64,000 nt of DNA from Branchiostoma lanceolatum (Eukaryota; Chordata; Leptocardii; Amphioxiformes; Branchiostomatidae): assembly GCF_035083965.1 (NCBI RefSeq), contig NC_089739.1:9412001-9476000 (forward strand), given 5' to 3'. The translations under genes and the position numbers were made by a program. Position 1 is the first letter of the stretch. Every line of letters starts with the position of its first letter. Shown in pieces: positions 50,743-63,358 of this stretch. The notes below the pieces were generated by a model, which did not search any database, had not been told where the DNA came from, and worked only from the letters and a program-made list of their open reading frames with translations.

Positions 50743-52940
50743 GTTTTCTTGGGAGGGTGGCAGGGTGGGAGGGGGGCGACGGTGCCGATGCCGATACCGG
50801 TGTCTCAACCATAAAATAGCGCTTGTGACTTTTCCGAATTTAGTCGAATATATTCACGAGTAACACAGATATATATGATGCATGGCAACAGAGTTCTTTA
50901 GTGAAATCAGAAAAAAGAAAGAGACAAAAAAGCGGCTCAACTTGACGGACCGATTCTGCATGTACCGTGCATAGGGGCCTTGACTAGTGGGCCGTCCTCA
51001 GATATATGAGATTTTAGTGCCTATAAATGTTGATAAGTGGGCCGTCCTTTGATAGATATTTTAAGTGCCTAAAATATGGGCGAAAATGTTTCAACTTAAA
51101 AATCATCAGAAAACAACAACAATGATAGACCTTTGAATAGATACGCCTGAATTAATTTAATATTTCTTTCATAACTTGCAAATGGTGCCCCGAGGGGGTG
51201 CAACGAAGCGAGTCGGGTGACCGATGACGTCATGATCAGATAGCCTTTACCAGGCTCCGCGGATCGCTGGGAAAATAGTAGAAATGGGTCAAATAGAGTG
51301 AATTGTATGAAGGGAGTCGGCTACGGAGAGAGGGTGTGACCTCACGCTAGTCTAGACTTGGTCATTATCACTCATGCGTTTAATACAAAGAACTAGATTA
51401 AGGTGCTTTTCAAGCCATCTCCAAGATGCTAAAAATCACCAGCTTTGACGCAAGCTAAGAGTTCAACCGCCAGGTGTGTGAGTTTTGACTCAGAATTTAG
51501 AGTAGGGCGTACAGAGGCTGACTGAATTTAGCGTCATATGTAGCTCCGGAATTTTAAGAGCGTCGATCGTTCTCGAGACGCCCCCATGCAGGTTCCTCTC
51601 AAGGAGGTGTCCGCAAAAGTAGGTATTCAACATAACATCAATACTTGACGCAGAAATAGATAGTTGAATCTTGTGTAAAGTATTGATGCCGGTCGGGAAG
51701 CCTCATGATTTAACCTAATAATTCGTAAATACTAATCAGCTCTGTGAATTCAACGTAATTCGTAATCGGCGGCGAAAATGTTGCGTAATTCGTAATCACT
51801 ACTCCCCCATGCAGGCCCTCATCCAGGCTATTACATCCAGGCTACATCAAAGAAAGCTAGAAATCTTAGCAACTTTGATAATGTACACTTTCTGTGAAAG
51901 CGAAAGGGGCACACCTACAGCGACACCGCAACAGTGACGTCAGTATCGAACTAAAAACACTTTGACCAAAGCTTAGGTGTGATCCGACCAATCAGCACAT
52001 ATCATTACCGAATATGGGGTTCCCTTTGTACGCACCGTGAGAGAGTGTTCCCGCCATGTTAGGGAGCTGAAGTCATGATGACCTGAATCAAGGTGCAAGA
52101 GTACGGTAGCAACAGGTACTGCAAACTCTATTCCTTGTAGTTCACTCAACGGTGTATGTCCACATGTAACGCCGCATTATGTACCTCTGGTCACTTAAAG
52201 CTGAATTCTGTCCAAGCACTTGTCACAGTCACTTCTTTTTTGGCGATTTTCACTTCCGCCTTTTTTTGATGGTTGTTGTATTGGAGTATACATCGGCAAA
52301 CATTTTACACCCTTTAACAGTTACTGCAGGGAATTTTAATTCACTGTACATGTAGTAGTATACTAGTAAAGGGTATAAAATGTTTACTCGCCCCTGGTTC
52401 ACATCAAAGTGACGTAGGGGCCTGGTTTGGTATTCTGACCAAGGTTAGATATTTGTTTCGATTATCAGTTTTAGCATTGGACAAAACAAAGTTCCAGGAC
52501 AACAAATGATCAACAATGATGCCGAATTGAGTTATGTCAGCTCTCCCGGAGAAGCTTGAATTCCAGTACTATAAACGTTCACAATCGATTGACTCACCTT
52601 CCAGCAATGTGCATGAAGTCATAGTTTTAGTACAAAAAATACCTTTCACTTTCAGAATTGAACTGTTACATGTATGCAGAAATTAAGCTACTGCCCTAGC
52701 GATTTGTGTTTGAACTACACTACATGTACTTCTTTCAAACCGTTTTTGGTGACGCCTCATAGACGGAAACTTCTTTTTATCATAGGCATATACCTCCTGT
52801 CAAGACCGCCACAAACGTTAGTCATAGCCTGGTCATAATGAGGACATGAAGACTGTTGACAGGATGCTGTGTGACTGATGACCATTCCATAGGATCCCCA
52901 CTGCGCTATTTGAAAATAAGCCCCTACTATAGATAGAGAC
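50743..52940. promoter_or_regulatory. Divergent intergenic region between two receptor genes
   Basis: 2.2 kb separate the start codons of two oppositely transcribed receptor genes; no coding exon is visible inside. Two perfect cAMP-response-element palindromes TGACGTCA lie at 51225-51232 and 51935-51942. 5' UTRs, possibly with introns, must lie here. A shared bidirectional promoter is an inference from layout. Confidence 0.4.
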
Positions 52941-53019
52941 ATGACTGCCGTGAGAATGGTAGTGCTGTTTGGAATCCTCCTTTTCCTTAGCTGCTGTGCG
53001 CATGGCGAGGATGTCCAGG
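52941..53019 (+). CDS. Exon 1: signal peptide
   Basis: MTAVRMVVLFGILLFLSCCA, then HGEDVQ. A classical secretion signal with probable cleavage after CCA or AHG. Donor CCAGG|GTAGGT, phase 1. The second Met (residue 6) could also start translation. Confidence 0.88.
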
Positions 53020-56000
53020 GTAGGTGGAAATCATATGTCGCGCTCACATATTATCCCTCATGTTTTCCTGCTCTTTGGTAGCCTTTGGTACTATTATCTT
53101 CGGTTATGAACATGAGATTTGCACTATGAAATTCAATAGAGGTTTGAGTACAGGTTAACGATTTATGTTTTTTGTTTGTTTTTTTCTCCTTTAACAATAA
53201 TGAATTTAACCAGATGTCGTTCTACATTTTACACTTAATCTTGTTATGGAGGCAAATTCAGAGGTCAACATGTTGACCGTGATGAGTCACACTCATTTGC
53301 ATGACCACACTTCTATACATGTCCTTGAATTCACCTTTGCTGACTTCTCATAGGATTTGAAGGAGGGACTGTGCTGCTAAACATTACCAGCTCTCGTGAG
53401 TTTGACCAACCTCCTTGGTTTGACGAAACCAAGTCACTGAACCTCATGATCGTGGAATCTGATGGTACAGCAGAGACGATACTGGACTGGCCAACAGGTC
53501 GGTCTCTCTCTGACATGTACAGATATGTGAATTTGAACGTTAAACTTCTAATAAAACGGAACGCTCTGCATCAACGTTATATTCAATATTTGAATGTTTA
53601 GAAAATGTTGCATTCAAACTAAAAAAAACCTAAGCAAAACTTAACGTTCAATTGACAACCTTTGGCAAGATTCAATTCATACATAATTTAGCTCTGCGAC
53701 AGCAAGTGATTATGCAGTAGCATGAGGTGTCTTTCTCATCTTAGTACGTAACGTACATCCAAAAACAGTAAAAGAATTAAGATTTCTTCTCGTTGCCCAC
53801 GCATATTTAACGTCAAAAGTTAGGTACATGGGGCCGTCCACTGATAACTTCAAGACATACACTATTTTGGTTCAGGGTTCGTTGTGGCTATGGCCGACGT
53901 GCACTCTGAGCAGTTTAAGGCTCGGATGTCTCTGATATCTTATGGCCTGCCGGGGCAGCACCGGGGACCATCAGCAGTTAAAATCACAGACTTGAGACCA
54001 GGTGACGCGCTGACGGACGGGCGCTACTTCCAGTTTCGTCAGCCAGGCGATGCCAGAGGACCACCGATGGAGTTACGTGTCTTTGGTGAGAAGAAACCGT
54101 TCGTTTTCAATTTCGTTCAGTTAGTTAGATACTTGGTATGTCTTGGATCCCTCCCTTCCTTCCTTCCTTCCTTCCTTCCTTCCTTCCTTCCTTCCTTCCT
54201 TCCTTCCTTCCTTCCTTCCTTCCTTCCTTCCTTCCTTCCTTCCTTCCTTCCTTCCTTCCTTCCTTCCTTCCTTCCTTCCTTCCTTCCTTCATTTCTTCCT
54301 TCCTTCCTTCATTTCTTCTTTTTCTTCCTCTCTTCAAATTTCTTGCTATCTTATTGCAATCTTATCTTCATACCTTCCTCCTCTTTCGTTCTTTCTTGCT
54401 TTTTCCTTCCTTCCTTGCTTCTTTCTTCCTTTCTTCTTTTTCCTCTCTCTCACTCCTTTTGTCTCTCCCGTTGAATATGTTTTGCATTTCAGAGCCTTGT
54501 GAAATATTTTAGTTTGACTGCATGGTGAAGCCAGGGCTCACACATATTGTGCATTATCTCAGCAATCACCGTCAGTGCCTCCCCGAATCCGGCCGCTATC
54601 GGACAGACGGTAGCGTTGACCTGTTCTGTGGAAGGCGGCAGCCCCGACAGGTTCATCTGGACCCATGAGGAAACAGGACAAACCACTTCTGAGACACGTG
54701 ATCCACAAGGAAAATCTTACACCGCTGAGTTCACCGTCAAACCGGATAGTGAAGGCAGCTATATCTGCACAGTGAGTGGGTCCATAGGTCAGGGGCGGAA
54801 GAGCATTGACCTCCATGTCGGCGGTAAGTTTACATCATGGAATATAAAATGTTTTGAACGTGTTATAAGTTTGCCGCCTTGTTCACGGATTGGATAGATC
54901 ATCCAAGACGGCCGGCAATTGGTTGTTAACTGACCTTGCAATAATTATACAAAAGAAATTATCCATATTACTGTAGTGTGGACTACATTTATTTCCCTCG
55001 AAATAAAGAAATATGTCTTTACCTTTACACAGTAGTGTAGTTGTGTAATGGCAAAGGCAGACTTCTTGATTTCGAGGGAAATACTCAGTAAATGTTATGC
55101 AATATCCTTCGGCACAATGTGACTTAATGTGTCATCTATTTATCAGCTGCCATGATAACCACCGCAACCACGTCCCATACTTTGGCTTCATCCGTCTTAG
55201 TGCCAACTGCGGAGAAGTTTTCAACAACAAAAACGTCAATGCATTATTGGACTCTAGGGACGAAGCCAGTTCAACAATCAGCCAAGGAGAGCGACAAAGT
55301 CAGCACAGAGGCCATCATCGCTTGTGTGTTCGGGGGGCTTATTTTGATGATTATTGTAGCTGTAGTTGTAGTTGTGGCTTTGTTTCTGAGGAGGAAGAGG
55401 AGGGAGCGGGAAATCGAAGAAGGCATGTGTCACATTTTGTTGTTCAGCTCTTATAATCATCTGGTTTGTTTTATATTTGCCAAGCCTCCCCTATTTTTGA
55501 CATAACACACTTATCATCCCTTAAGTCATAAAATGTCTGCATAAATGTCTCCCTAAACTAACGTTTATGTCTCGCTTACAGAAAATGCAGGAAATGGAGA
55601 TGCAGGCCGACAGAACGAAGAAGTAAGTGGTCCTGGCAATCATAACATCATGATTCTGACACTATCATCATAGGCCTTATTCACATCTAATCCAGTTTCT
55701 TTGTTTTATTTATTTTATTTGGATCTTTGTTTATTCATAACAACTTCAAATTGGCCTCGTTGAGGTCATGACGAAAGAGGTAAGGGTCAGACAAAATATT
55801 GCAAAGATACATATTACATCATTAAAGTCCATAATGTTTATACATGGAATTATATCATTACATATACGATTGCACATACAAATAAATGGTACAAACGCAC
55901 AGTGAAAACTGGTACATGGTTGGTTTCCTGTGTTTCAGTTGCTCATATCTGTCACTTTAATAAGAGTCATGTTATAGACACTTTAAGAGTCATGTTATAG

Positions 56001-58861
56001 ACACTTCAAGAGTCATGTTATAAACAAAGTCTCATAACATTTTGTACTAATTTAGCACTTCATTTCAGCTAAAAACTGTCTTTAGCCTGTTTCTAATAGT
56101 TTATTACTCTCTTTTTCCTTCAGCTCAAAAATATTGTTCACAGTAAACGATTGCTTTTGATGATAAGAATATCATTTATAGAATTAATTTTGTGTGGTAT
56201 AGTTGGAACATATACATGTATCATTAATACATTTTGATTGGAACATTTATTTTCTTGCAGCTTTAAGTTATGTAGTATGCTGTGTGCTTCAGTATACAGG
56301 ACATACAGTGTAAAGCAGGCAAGTTGTTAACATAATGTGTGTACACTTGTTTCCACAGATGCTTTTGCCTCAACTCAACGATGATAACGCAGGTGGGTGC
56401 ACGTGTAAGAAATAAGAACTTGATACATTAAATGTGTCTTTGATGACTATGTCAAATCCTTTATAAGATGAACTCTTTTTCTCAATTTAGGCTTGATCTA
56501 TTGACGTAGTACTTCGATTACACAGAATATCGAATAGAATATAACAAATCTAATCTTTGGTTATACTCATCATCAATTGTAGTCTTATATGACTTCAAAA
56601 CCACAAAGCACCTGAGAAATATGGAACTTACCACTGAAAACTTTCAAAATCTGTGAAAGGTTTGAGGCCCTGATAATTAACTTGAAACTTTAAAAGATGT
56701 CTGTGTGGGAAGGAAGTGATAGTTCAATTGGTAATAAAATTATGAAAAATGTATAGTAAACGAATTCCAATCAAAGTAAAGTAAAGTTTTACGTTGATTA
56801 AAGGCTTAGAATTATCTGTTTATTCTTTAGCTTCCAAAAATAAAACGTGTTAAAAACTTTTTTTCAGGGACAAGGACACAGATGGACTTCCCTGCCCAAA
56901 CCACCTCCCTACGCAGCTCCTACGAGGAAGACCAGAACACCATCAACTCCAGGAAACCTCTGCTGGCCAAAGAAAGACCAAAGCTCCACATAAGTACCGC
57001 CCCCACCAACGCAGACCTCGACAATCACACAGGAGCAAGGAGTGCATCAACGCAGACACCCGTAGACAGTCCTACAGACCAAATTCACCATCTCAACGAG
57101 GGAACATCCTTTAACGATGAGGCAACTGCTACCCTGTCTACGGGTGAAAACACAGATCCGAAAGCTGCATCTTCTCCAAGATCCGTCGACAGAGGCACAA
57201 GGCAAGGCTCTCCTGCAAGCAATAGACAGAGGTTCATGGATGCTAGCAGATCCGTGAGCTTGGATGAGTCAACTGCAACAGAGCCTCACAGCCTCCGCTC
57301 TGGCCACCTAAACTCCAGAAACTGCCCCCAGCTCGAAGACATGATAAGCTACGATGCTAGATCTGATCCAACGCAAAACGACATCCCAGCAAATACAACA
57401 AGGCATCCTTCCAATGAGCAGAACAAAGAAGTACATCCTCCAAAGAAGGCAACATCTTGCAGGGAAAGCACCCAGCTAAAAGGTGGATTTCGTGCAAGTA
57501 TGGAGACGATGATGGAAGATACCATAGAGGAAGACGGCGGGGGAGGACAGGTTTCCAACCGAGAGGGACAGAGATTTGATGAATCAGATCTGAGGGCCAT
57601 GAGTCTGAATGGCAATGAGGTATGTAAATCAAACCTTTGACATGAAAATTTACAAACCCGATTCTCTGGATAAATAGAAATGAATCTTGTTATTTGCCTT
57701 TGCCCCCAAAACGCCCCCGTATTTCAAGAAAAAGCTGTTGGGGGCCCAAACCTAAACTCAAGGAAAGATACAAAAACAGGAAGTTATGCTGCAGTATTAA
57801 GAAAAGTCACCAGGGGGGCAAGAATTGACATCTACTCGCATACAGAATACCATCACAATCCATTCAGAGGTTCTCGAGTTATTGCTGGCCCAAAATAAAG
57901 AAATTTATCATGATTGTGCTCTTTTCTGTCAGAACTGTTTTTTGAGTCAAGGTTATTCAATTACAAACGTTGTCAATATCTGGCTCGCTGACAGGTGGCA
58001 ACCACAATCGACCAGATGATCAGGAAAGTCCTTGCAGATGTGGGGAACTTGGACATCCCGTACCGCAAGTTCTCAGAGCTGTGTCTGCAGCTGTACAACA
58101 CACAGAACAACTGGAAAGTCCTGGCAGACAGACTTGGTGAGACCATCAATGATCATCATTTACTCCAATTAGAGCTGTGCACTGGTACACTGCCCCAATG
58201 CAGTGATTCTAGTATAGGTACAGGTGCTAAATACATATACCTGTACCTGTTTGCTAAGGTACACAAATTGTATATCTCTAGTTCCATTGCATTTTTCAGA
58301 AACCCCAATGAATTCATTCATGTCTAGGGCATAGAATTACAACAAATCAAGGATATGTACTATTTCTAAGTAAGTTATATTGTGCCTTCCCAATAAAAGA
58401 AAGGGATTTTTCAATCTTATAACCACTTTGAGCCTCTACGGGAAAAAAAAAAGATTAATATTAATATTAAAACATCCTGTTTATTTAGCTTCGCCTTTAC
58501 ATTCCACCTAGCGTTTTTTTATTAAAATACACCTTTAATGCATGCTAATCTTATAGATACTGTAAAGAGAAAATATGGGGAAAACGTTGCTAATTTTGAA
58601 AGTTTTTGGAGTGGTATTAAAGTCAATATCATTTCTCTTAAGTGGTATTTTCTGTCCACAGGACTGACTAGTGGTGACATACTGCTGATTGACAACTGCA
58701 GTACCCAACACAACCTCCCCGCAGCGGAGATCGTGCTGCGTCACTGGCAGCGAACATCGCGTCACGACAGCACCACGTGGCCACCCTGCAGCCTACAGAA
58801 CCTCAGGACCATCCTGCAGGACATGGGGAGGGAGGACTTATTGAGCTTGCTGCAAAAATAG
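52941..58861 (+). CDS. Ig-Ig-transmembrane-Death receptor (712 aa)
   Basis: Ten exons total 2139 bases (divisible by three), open to TAG at 58859-58861. Residues: signal peptide 1-26; V-like Ig 27-144; C2-type Ig 145-231; Ser/Thr stalk; TM 286-311; basic stop-transfer; long polar tail to about 599; Death domain 600-712. Phases are 1 throughout the ectodomain and agree at every junction, including one GC-AG intron after the TM exon. Likely a cell-surface receptor signalling through Death-domain adaptors. It is divergent from the giant receptor at 25422-50742, with which it shares the signal/first-Ig exon plan. Confidence 0.85.
53354..54085 (+). CDS. Exons 2-3: V-like immunoglobulin domain
   Basis: Exons 53354-53497 and 53876-54085, phase 1-1, 118 residues. 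First half: GFEGGTVLLNITSSREFDQP, then ILDWPTG. Second half: FKARMSLISYG, then VKITDLRPGDALTDGRYFQF, the D-x-G-x-Y F strand with Phe in place of Cys. The canonical disulphide is absent, as in the paralogous exon of the opposite gene. Confidence 0.78.
54150..54325. repeat. (CCTT)n microsatellite
   Basis: About 40 copies of CTTC/TTCC, starting to degrade after 54290 and continuing as pyrimidine-rich sequence to about 54460. In intron 3; the source of false Pro-Ser-Phe-Leu frames. Confidence 0.97.
54563..54823 (+). CDS. Exon 4: C2-type immunoglobulin domain
   Basis: 87 residues, phase 1-1: ITVSASPNPAAIGQTVALTC (B-strand Cys), FIWTHEE (C-strand Trp), AEFTVKPDSEGSYICTVSG (D-x-E-G-x-Y-x-C F strand) and SIDLHV. 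A complete Ig fold with both cysteines. Confidence 0.92.
55147..55422 (+). CDS. Exon 5: Ser/Thr stalk and transmembrane helix
   Basis: 92 residues. A Thr/Ser-rich stalk, then AIIACVFGGLILMIIVAVVV and VVALFL, then RRKRRERE. Only a GC donor (GAAG|GCATGT) keeps phase 1 with the next exon. Confidence 0.85.
55582..56392 (+). CDS. Exons 6-7: small cytoplasmic exons
   Basis: Exons 55582-55622 (41 bases, phase 1-0, ENAGNGDAGRQNEE) and 56359-56392 (34 bases, phase 0-1, MLLPQLNDDNA). Both have good AG/GT sites (TTACAG, GTAAGT; CCACAG, GTGGGT). They are tiny, but needed to keep the frame. Confidence 0.7.
56868..57619 (+). CDS. Exon 8: long disordered cytoplasmic segment
   Basis: 251 residues, phase 1-0, rich in Ser, Thr, Asn, Gln and Asp (for example STQTPVDSPTDQ and SPRSVDRGTRQGSP), with many possible phosphorylation sites and an acidic end (TIEEDGGGG). 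No folded domain or RHIM-like motif recognised. Confidence 0.85.
57995..58861 (+). CDS. Exons 9-10: Death domain
   Basis: Exons 57995-58136 and 58662-58861, in phases 0-1 and 1 to stop, 113 residues. Seen: FSELCLQLYNTQNNWKVLAD, RLGLTSGDI, EIVLRHWQRTS, SLQNLRTILQDMGREDLL, ending QK and TAG. Helices 2-6 of a Death domain are clear. A longer loop (HDSTTWPPC) replaces the usual G-x2-AT segment. Confidence 0.88.
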
Positions 58862-60533
58862 TCAATAGAAGGTTGAGGTACAACATCATTACTATGCAAA
58901 GACTGGGACACAGCAATGGTGGAATGGACCAAATATTTAATTTGCAGAGTCTGACATAAGATGCTTTGAACTATAAAGAAATAACTATAACTGAAAGGAA
59001 ACTGTAAATTCCTGACAATCTCTAACTTCTTTTTGGATATTTAAGAAATATTACATTTTTGAATTGATAACTTGGTAGTAGCAATCTTGCTTTTGTGTCC
59101 ATGGGCTTGATTGGATTTTTAAAATCCCAACTTCGTGTTATATTGAACTGTATAGAATATATATGTCAATCTTTAGTAGCACGTTTATTGATATATTACG
59201 AGAACAATGAATTATAGAAGATCTGCTTTGGGTTGTATAAAACGAATGGTCTAGAACTAAAAATCTCAATAGTTTGGTAGGAAAAGGCTTGAATGTCTAG
59301 ATTGATATATTTCAGGTTTGAAAGTTTTACCATATGTGCAGATTTCTATTGTGTATATCTTTGGGACATAACCAAATTAACTAGGATACATTTAAAAACT
59401 TAGTGTGCTTAAAGGTACACATGGAATAGGAAGATTATTTGCACAAACACTGCCATTTCTATTTTTTTGTAATAATTTTGTTAGTGATCTTGGCACTAAA
59501 TCCAATTGAGGAATATTGTATATAAATTTCATTATATGTATCATTATACGTGTATTTCTTCACTCTGTGTGAGGAAAATGTTTATCAATACCAGTTATAT
59601 ACTTTTTTCTATGCAAGCTCCACATGTGTGTTGTTGACAACAGAAGTAAATAGGAAGAGTGTTATTAAGTATTCCTAGAAAAGTATGAGGCTATTTTTTC
59701 ATCGGTTTTGAAATTTTCTTTTTATCACTCAACACAGCTGATAACTGTAAATATTGTTTAGGTTGACACAGCTGTGTACCAAAAATCTGAATTCTATTTT
59801 TGAATGCATCTTTATATATATATGAAATCTTAATCCTATGCAGATAATGTACCATCTGTATATATACATAATGTATTATACCCTCCTTCATGTCATTCTA
59901 TTGAAAAGTTATATGCATCCAGAAATCACTTTTTGTGCATAAAAAATAAAACTGCACTCGGTGTACTTTGGAAGTTTTGTTATTTCTGTGCACTCATTAA
60001 CGTCTATACAGCTAATGATATCCCTCTACTGTTTCTGTCTTTATCAGTATGTTGTAAGATTGGAACCACTGAAAGATACTTTTTCTGTTAAGTGTTCAGA
60101 TGGATCAGTAAACCTATGGGAATTCATATCCCCAAACACTCATGATCATCACAAATAATTTCAATACATTGCAGCATTATGTAGGCAAAACTAGATTAAT
60201 TTTGGCAAATGAGGGAGCAATCACAATGTCGCTTATTAATTAGTTAAATCTTGAAGAGTCAAACCTGTCAATTTGTACATAAAATAAAACGCATTTTTAA
60301 AAATGCCCGAGAGCGCAAGAGCTAAGATGGTCATAGGTCAATAACCGTAAGAGCAAAGTCCCATATGACGATGACATGTATGTACATATCCCCATACAAA
60401 GTAACAAATTGATTATTTACCAGGCTCCCAAATGCCACATAAAGCAAACAGCGTGTAGCCACCGTACGGGTGCTGACCCTGAGGTTAAAGGTCCGTACAA
60501 CCTCAGTCATCTTCTGATTGAAGTTCTACCATC
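58862..60533. other. Intergenic region with long 3' UTR
   Basis: No coding exon seen. AT-rich sequence after the Death receptor, with AATAAA at 59945-59950 as the likely polyadenylation signal, then the flank of the next gene. Confidence 0.5.
59945..59950 (+). terminator. Candidate polyadenylation signal of the Ig-Death receptor
   Basis: AATAAA in an A-rich context, about 1.08 kb after the stop codon, in otherwise featureless AT-rich sequence. Confidence 0.4.
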
Positions 60534-60723
60534 ATGGAGTACGACAAGGATGGCTTCAAGGTCGAAAGGATCAAGAAAAGGAGGAACGACTTCTTCTGGG
60601 TCGGAGTTCTATCTTTCATTTTCTTGGTCGTCGGTTTGGCAGCGATTGTCCCGCTGTTCCTGCTACCGGCGGCACCCGTTGTTCTACCTGACGCCATGCC
60701 GACAGAGGTACCAATCGCAAAAG
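60534..60723 (+). CDS. FAM151: FAM151 exon 1: cytoplasmic tail and membrane anchor
   Basis: 63 residues with a Lys/Arg-rich start, then FFWVGVLSFIFLVVGLAAIV, PLFLLPAAPVVLP and a short stem. Donor AAAG|GTGAGG, phase 1. Confidence 0.85.
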
Positions 60724-63358
60724 GTGAGGTCGTAAAGATGTACATCTATTAACATCAATCCGTCGAGTTACATAAATCAGCCACTTTGGTTGAAGAAAAA
60801 CACTGGGGTTGAAGGATCTCTTGTGCAGCACACCCAGGTATTCACGGGCAAGATATAGTGGAGTGTCTTTCCAAGTTTACCCTAGCACGCCTCCACATGT
60901 AGACTATTTGCACCATGTATGTAACTGATTCATAAACGGGGACACAGTGTTTTGAATCTAAACGGTTTAAGTACGAGTCAATCTAAAGGTTTAAGTTCAA
61001 TACCATAAGATGGGATCCCCATCAGTAAGCAGATTTCAATTCTACAACGTTTTATGGTGCCTGAACAATTCAGTTCTTTTCTGTCATTTAAACCTTTATT
61101 TAGCCATTGGGCAAACATTAACCATTCAGCGATTAGCATCTACTAACAGCGGAATGTGTTTGCCGTGGGTTGCTTACTTAACATGGTAATCAGTAACCAC
61201 TTATACCAGTGCTTTATGTAAGGGTAACAGACGTAGGAGATTAATTACATGTGTATGCAGACGTCAGTGTCTGACATGTGACCTTAACACTAACAGGGCG
61301 TTTCAACTAATAGTACAAGTGACAAGTAAGCATTCAGGTACCACAATGGCGGACATACATGGTGTTGAACGTAAGGTCATTCCTTCGTTACTTTGTAAAC
61401 ATTCAATGGCCAGGTTTCATTGAGATATTTCAAATTTAGGTCATAGAAAAACGAACTTTGTCCGCTGATTTGATTTTAAATCAGATACGTAGCGAATCGA
61501 CCATTGTCTTAACAGATAGACAGATAGTCTTAACAGATTGATAGATAGTCTTAACAGACCATGCAAATGTCACCTAATTGTGAAGCAATACATTAGTTAT
61601 ATGTGACCCTCTTTGATTTTCCGTTGGGCAGGGAATTCAGTGGGCTTACGCATAGACTTACTGTAATCTTTATTTTCCAAATATTTGATTGTCTTGTCAA
61701 ATTTTAATTTTTCATGATGTACAAATGGCGGTGAGAATATACGTAGTATATAACTTGAGTCCGATGCCACTTGTCTTGTTCTTTTTGTATGTTTGATGTT
61801 TGTGAATAAAAAAGCAATACATCTATTTTCTATTCTTTTTTGTTTTTCTTTTTTTGCAGTTACTTATACCCCGGATGTAAGTCCTGTGGTCTACTACGGT
61901 ATCGAGAACCATGACGCCATGGAAGTCACGTGGTCTCATGCGGTAAACAGCAAGGAGTTATTAGTTGAAGCAGTGGCCGGTATGTTGCTATGCAAATACG
62001 GAATATCCCTTAAATAAAGCAATGTAAAATGTAGAATGCATACATTTCAGTTAATTGGATTGGTAGTTTTTAGTGATCACTGTTCAATATCTACACCTAT
62101 AGACCAGACGCAAACAGTTCGAAACTTAACTTCGGTCCACCATATCTCCACTGTTGCTTAATGAATCATGCATTATGATATATATTACTGGGAAGCTTGT
62201 TTAGGGCTGACCGCAAAGGTATGGATGCCCATAGGAAAGCATGTTAAGATACACTGAAACAAGGCTTAATAAAAGTACAAACCAAACTTTAATCTTAAAA
62301 ATTCTTCTACACTGGAAAGTCACAAGGGTTTAGTTGATAACCATGCAAAGAAAACAGAGGGTTGTACAGGTCAAACTCCGATGAAAGCTGCTAGTTTGAA
62401 GGAAACCCTACTTTTGACCCCAGATTTCTGATATATATCCCTCCGCAAGACCCAACAACTCACATCTATCCTTACGCCAACTAAAATGGCAAACTAAACA
62501 AATTTTAACCAAAATGGGAAAAACTAAGACCTTCTAACCAAAAAAGTCTCCAGATTGGGCAAAAAAATTCAAGGAAAAGAAAGGTTTTCAAGATCTTAAG
62601 TAGGGACTATAAGGGTAGTCAAATGTTTTGTAATCTACTGCGCAACGCAACTTAGGGTCAACCCTTTACAATAGTACCCCATATGTTGTTATCGTGTAAT
62701 ATGTGATTCGTGAATCGAATAGCAGGGCTGTTCACGCATGTGAGTGAGCCGTGAGAAAAGAGCGCCGGAAGTTCCCTCGATGATTTCTCGGTTGTTGTTT
62801 TTATTATTCGCGTTGTAATTTATATCACACGAAAGTCTGTCTACTGTCCTTCAAATGATACTCAATCTGTAATTATTACCATTTTGTGCGATGAACACCT
62901 TTACTGAATTCGTGGGTGGGTCAAAACTGCCCAAAAAATACGATTCAGTGGACCGATAAAATCTGGTCTATGTGGACATAGATCTAGAGTCACTTTAGAC
63001 AGGATTCTTAATGCTTGTGTCAATGGGAAAAATTATGTAAGGGACCACCAAAACATTTGCCAGGTGGCCTTTATGTTGAGATGATCACTTGTGCAGGTCT
63101 CGCTATAATGTTATTATCATTATATAGTCTTCCAAAAAGCACGTTTTTGTACTTCTCAGGCGACTCACTGATGCTTGAGGTTGACGTAATCCTCCGCGGA
63201 CACGGCACGCCTGCGCAGTCCGACGTTCCGGTCGCCGCTCACCCACCCCTAGTGGATAGTGACGTCACAGTAGCAGAATGGCTGGAAGCTGTGCTGAAGA
63301 CCGACAAAGGAATTAAGCTGGACTTTAAGTCACTGGATGCGGTAGCCCCTACCTTAAG
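60534..63358 (+). CDS. FAM151: FAM151/menorin-family protein, 5' part (runs off the window)
   Basis: Three exons (60534-60723, 61860-61979, 63160-63358) join in phase 1, and the last leaves phase 2, so more exons lie to the right. The N-terminus has a charged start (MEYDKDGFKVERIKKRRND) and one hydrophobic helix, a type II signal anchor. The catalytic-type domain then starts: VTWSHAVNSKELL, MLEVDVILRG, AHPP, and TVAEWLEAVLKTDKGIKLDF. These are hallmark blocks of the DUF2181 (FAM151/menorin) family, a GDPD-like barrel of poorly known chemistry. The membrane anchor favours FAM151A over FAM151B. Confidence 0.88.
61860..61979 (+). CDS. FAM151: FAM151 exon 2: start of DUF2181 domain
   Basis: 40 residues, phase 1-1, with EVTWSHAVNSKELLVEAVA, the family's first conserved block (W-x-HAVNS). 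Confidence 0.9.
63160..63358 (+). CDS. FAM151: FAM151 exon 3: continuation of DUF2181 domain
   Basis: 66 residues, phase 1 in, 2 out: SLMLEVDVILRGHGTP, VAAHPPLVDSDVTVAEWLEA and KGIKLDFKSLDAV. The acidic metal-type block, often EADV in relatives, is EVDV here. Confidence 0.9.

Noticed and set aside
50459-50812. Minus-strand frame overlapping the giant receptor's first exon
   Set aside because: A different frame on the same strand gives a classical signal peptide with a good donor in the right phase, so this frame is a shadow.
54125-54512. Pro-Ser-Phe-Leu repeat protein
   Set aside because: A (CCTT)n microsatellite in an intron, open in several frames on both strands.
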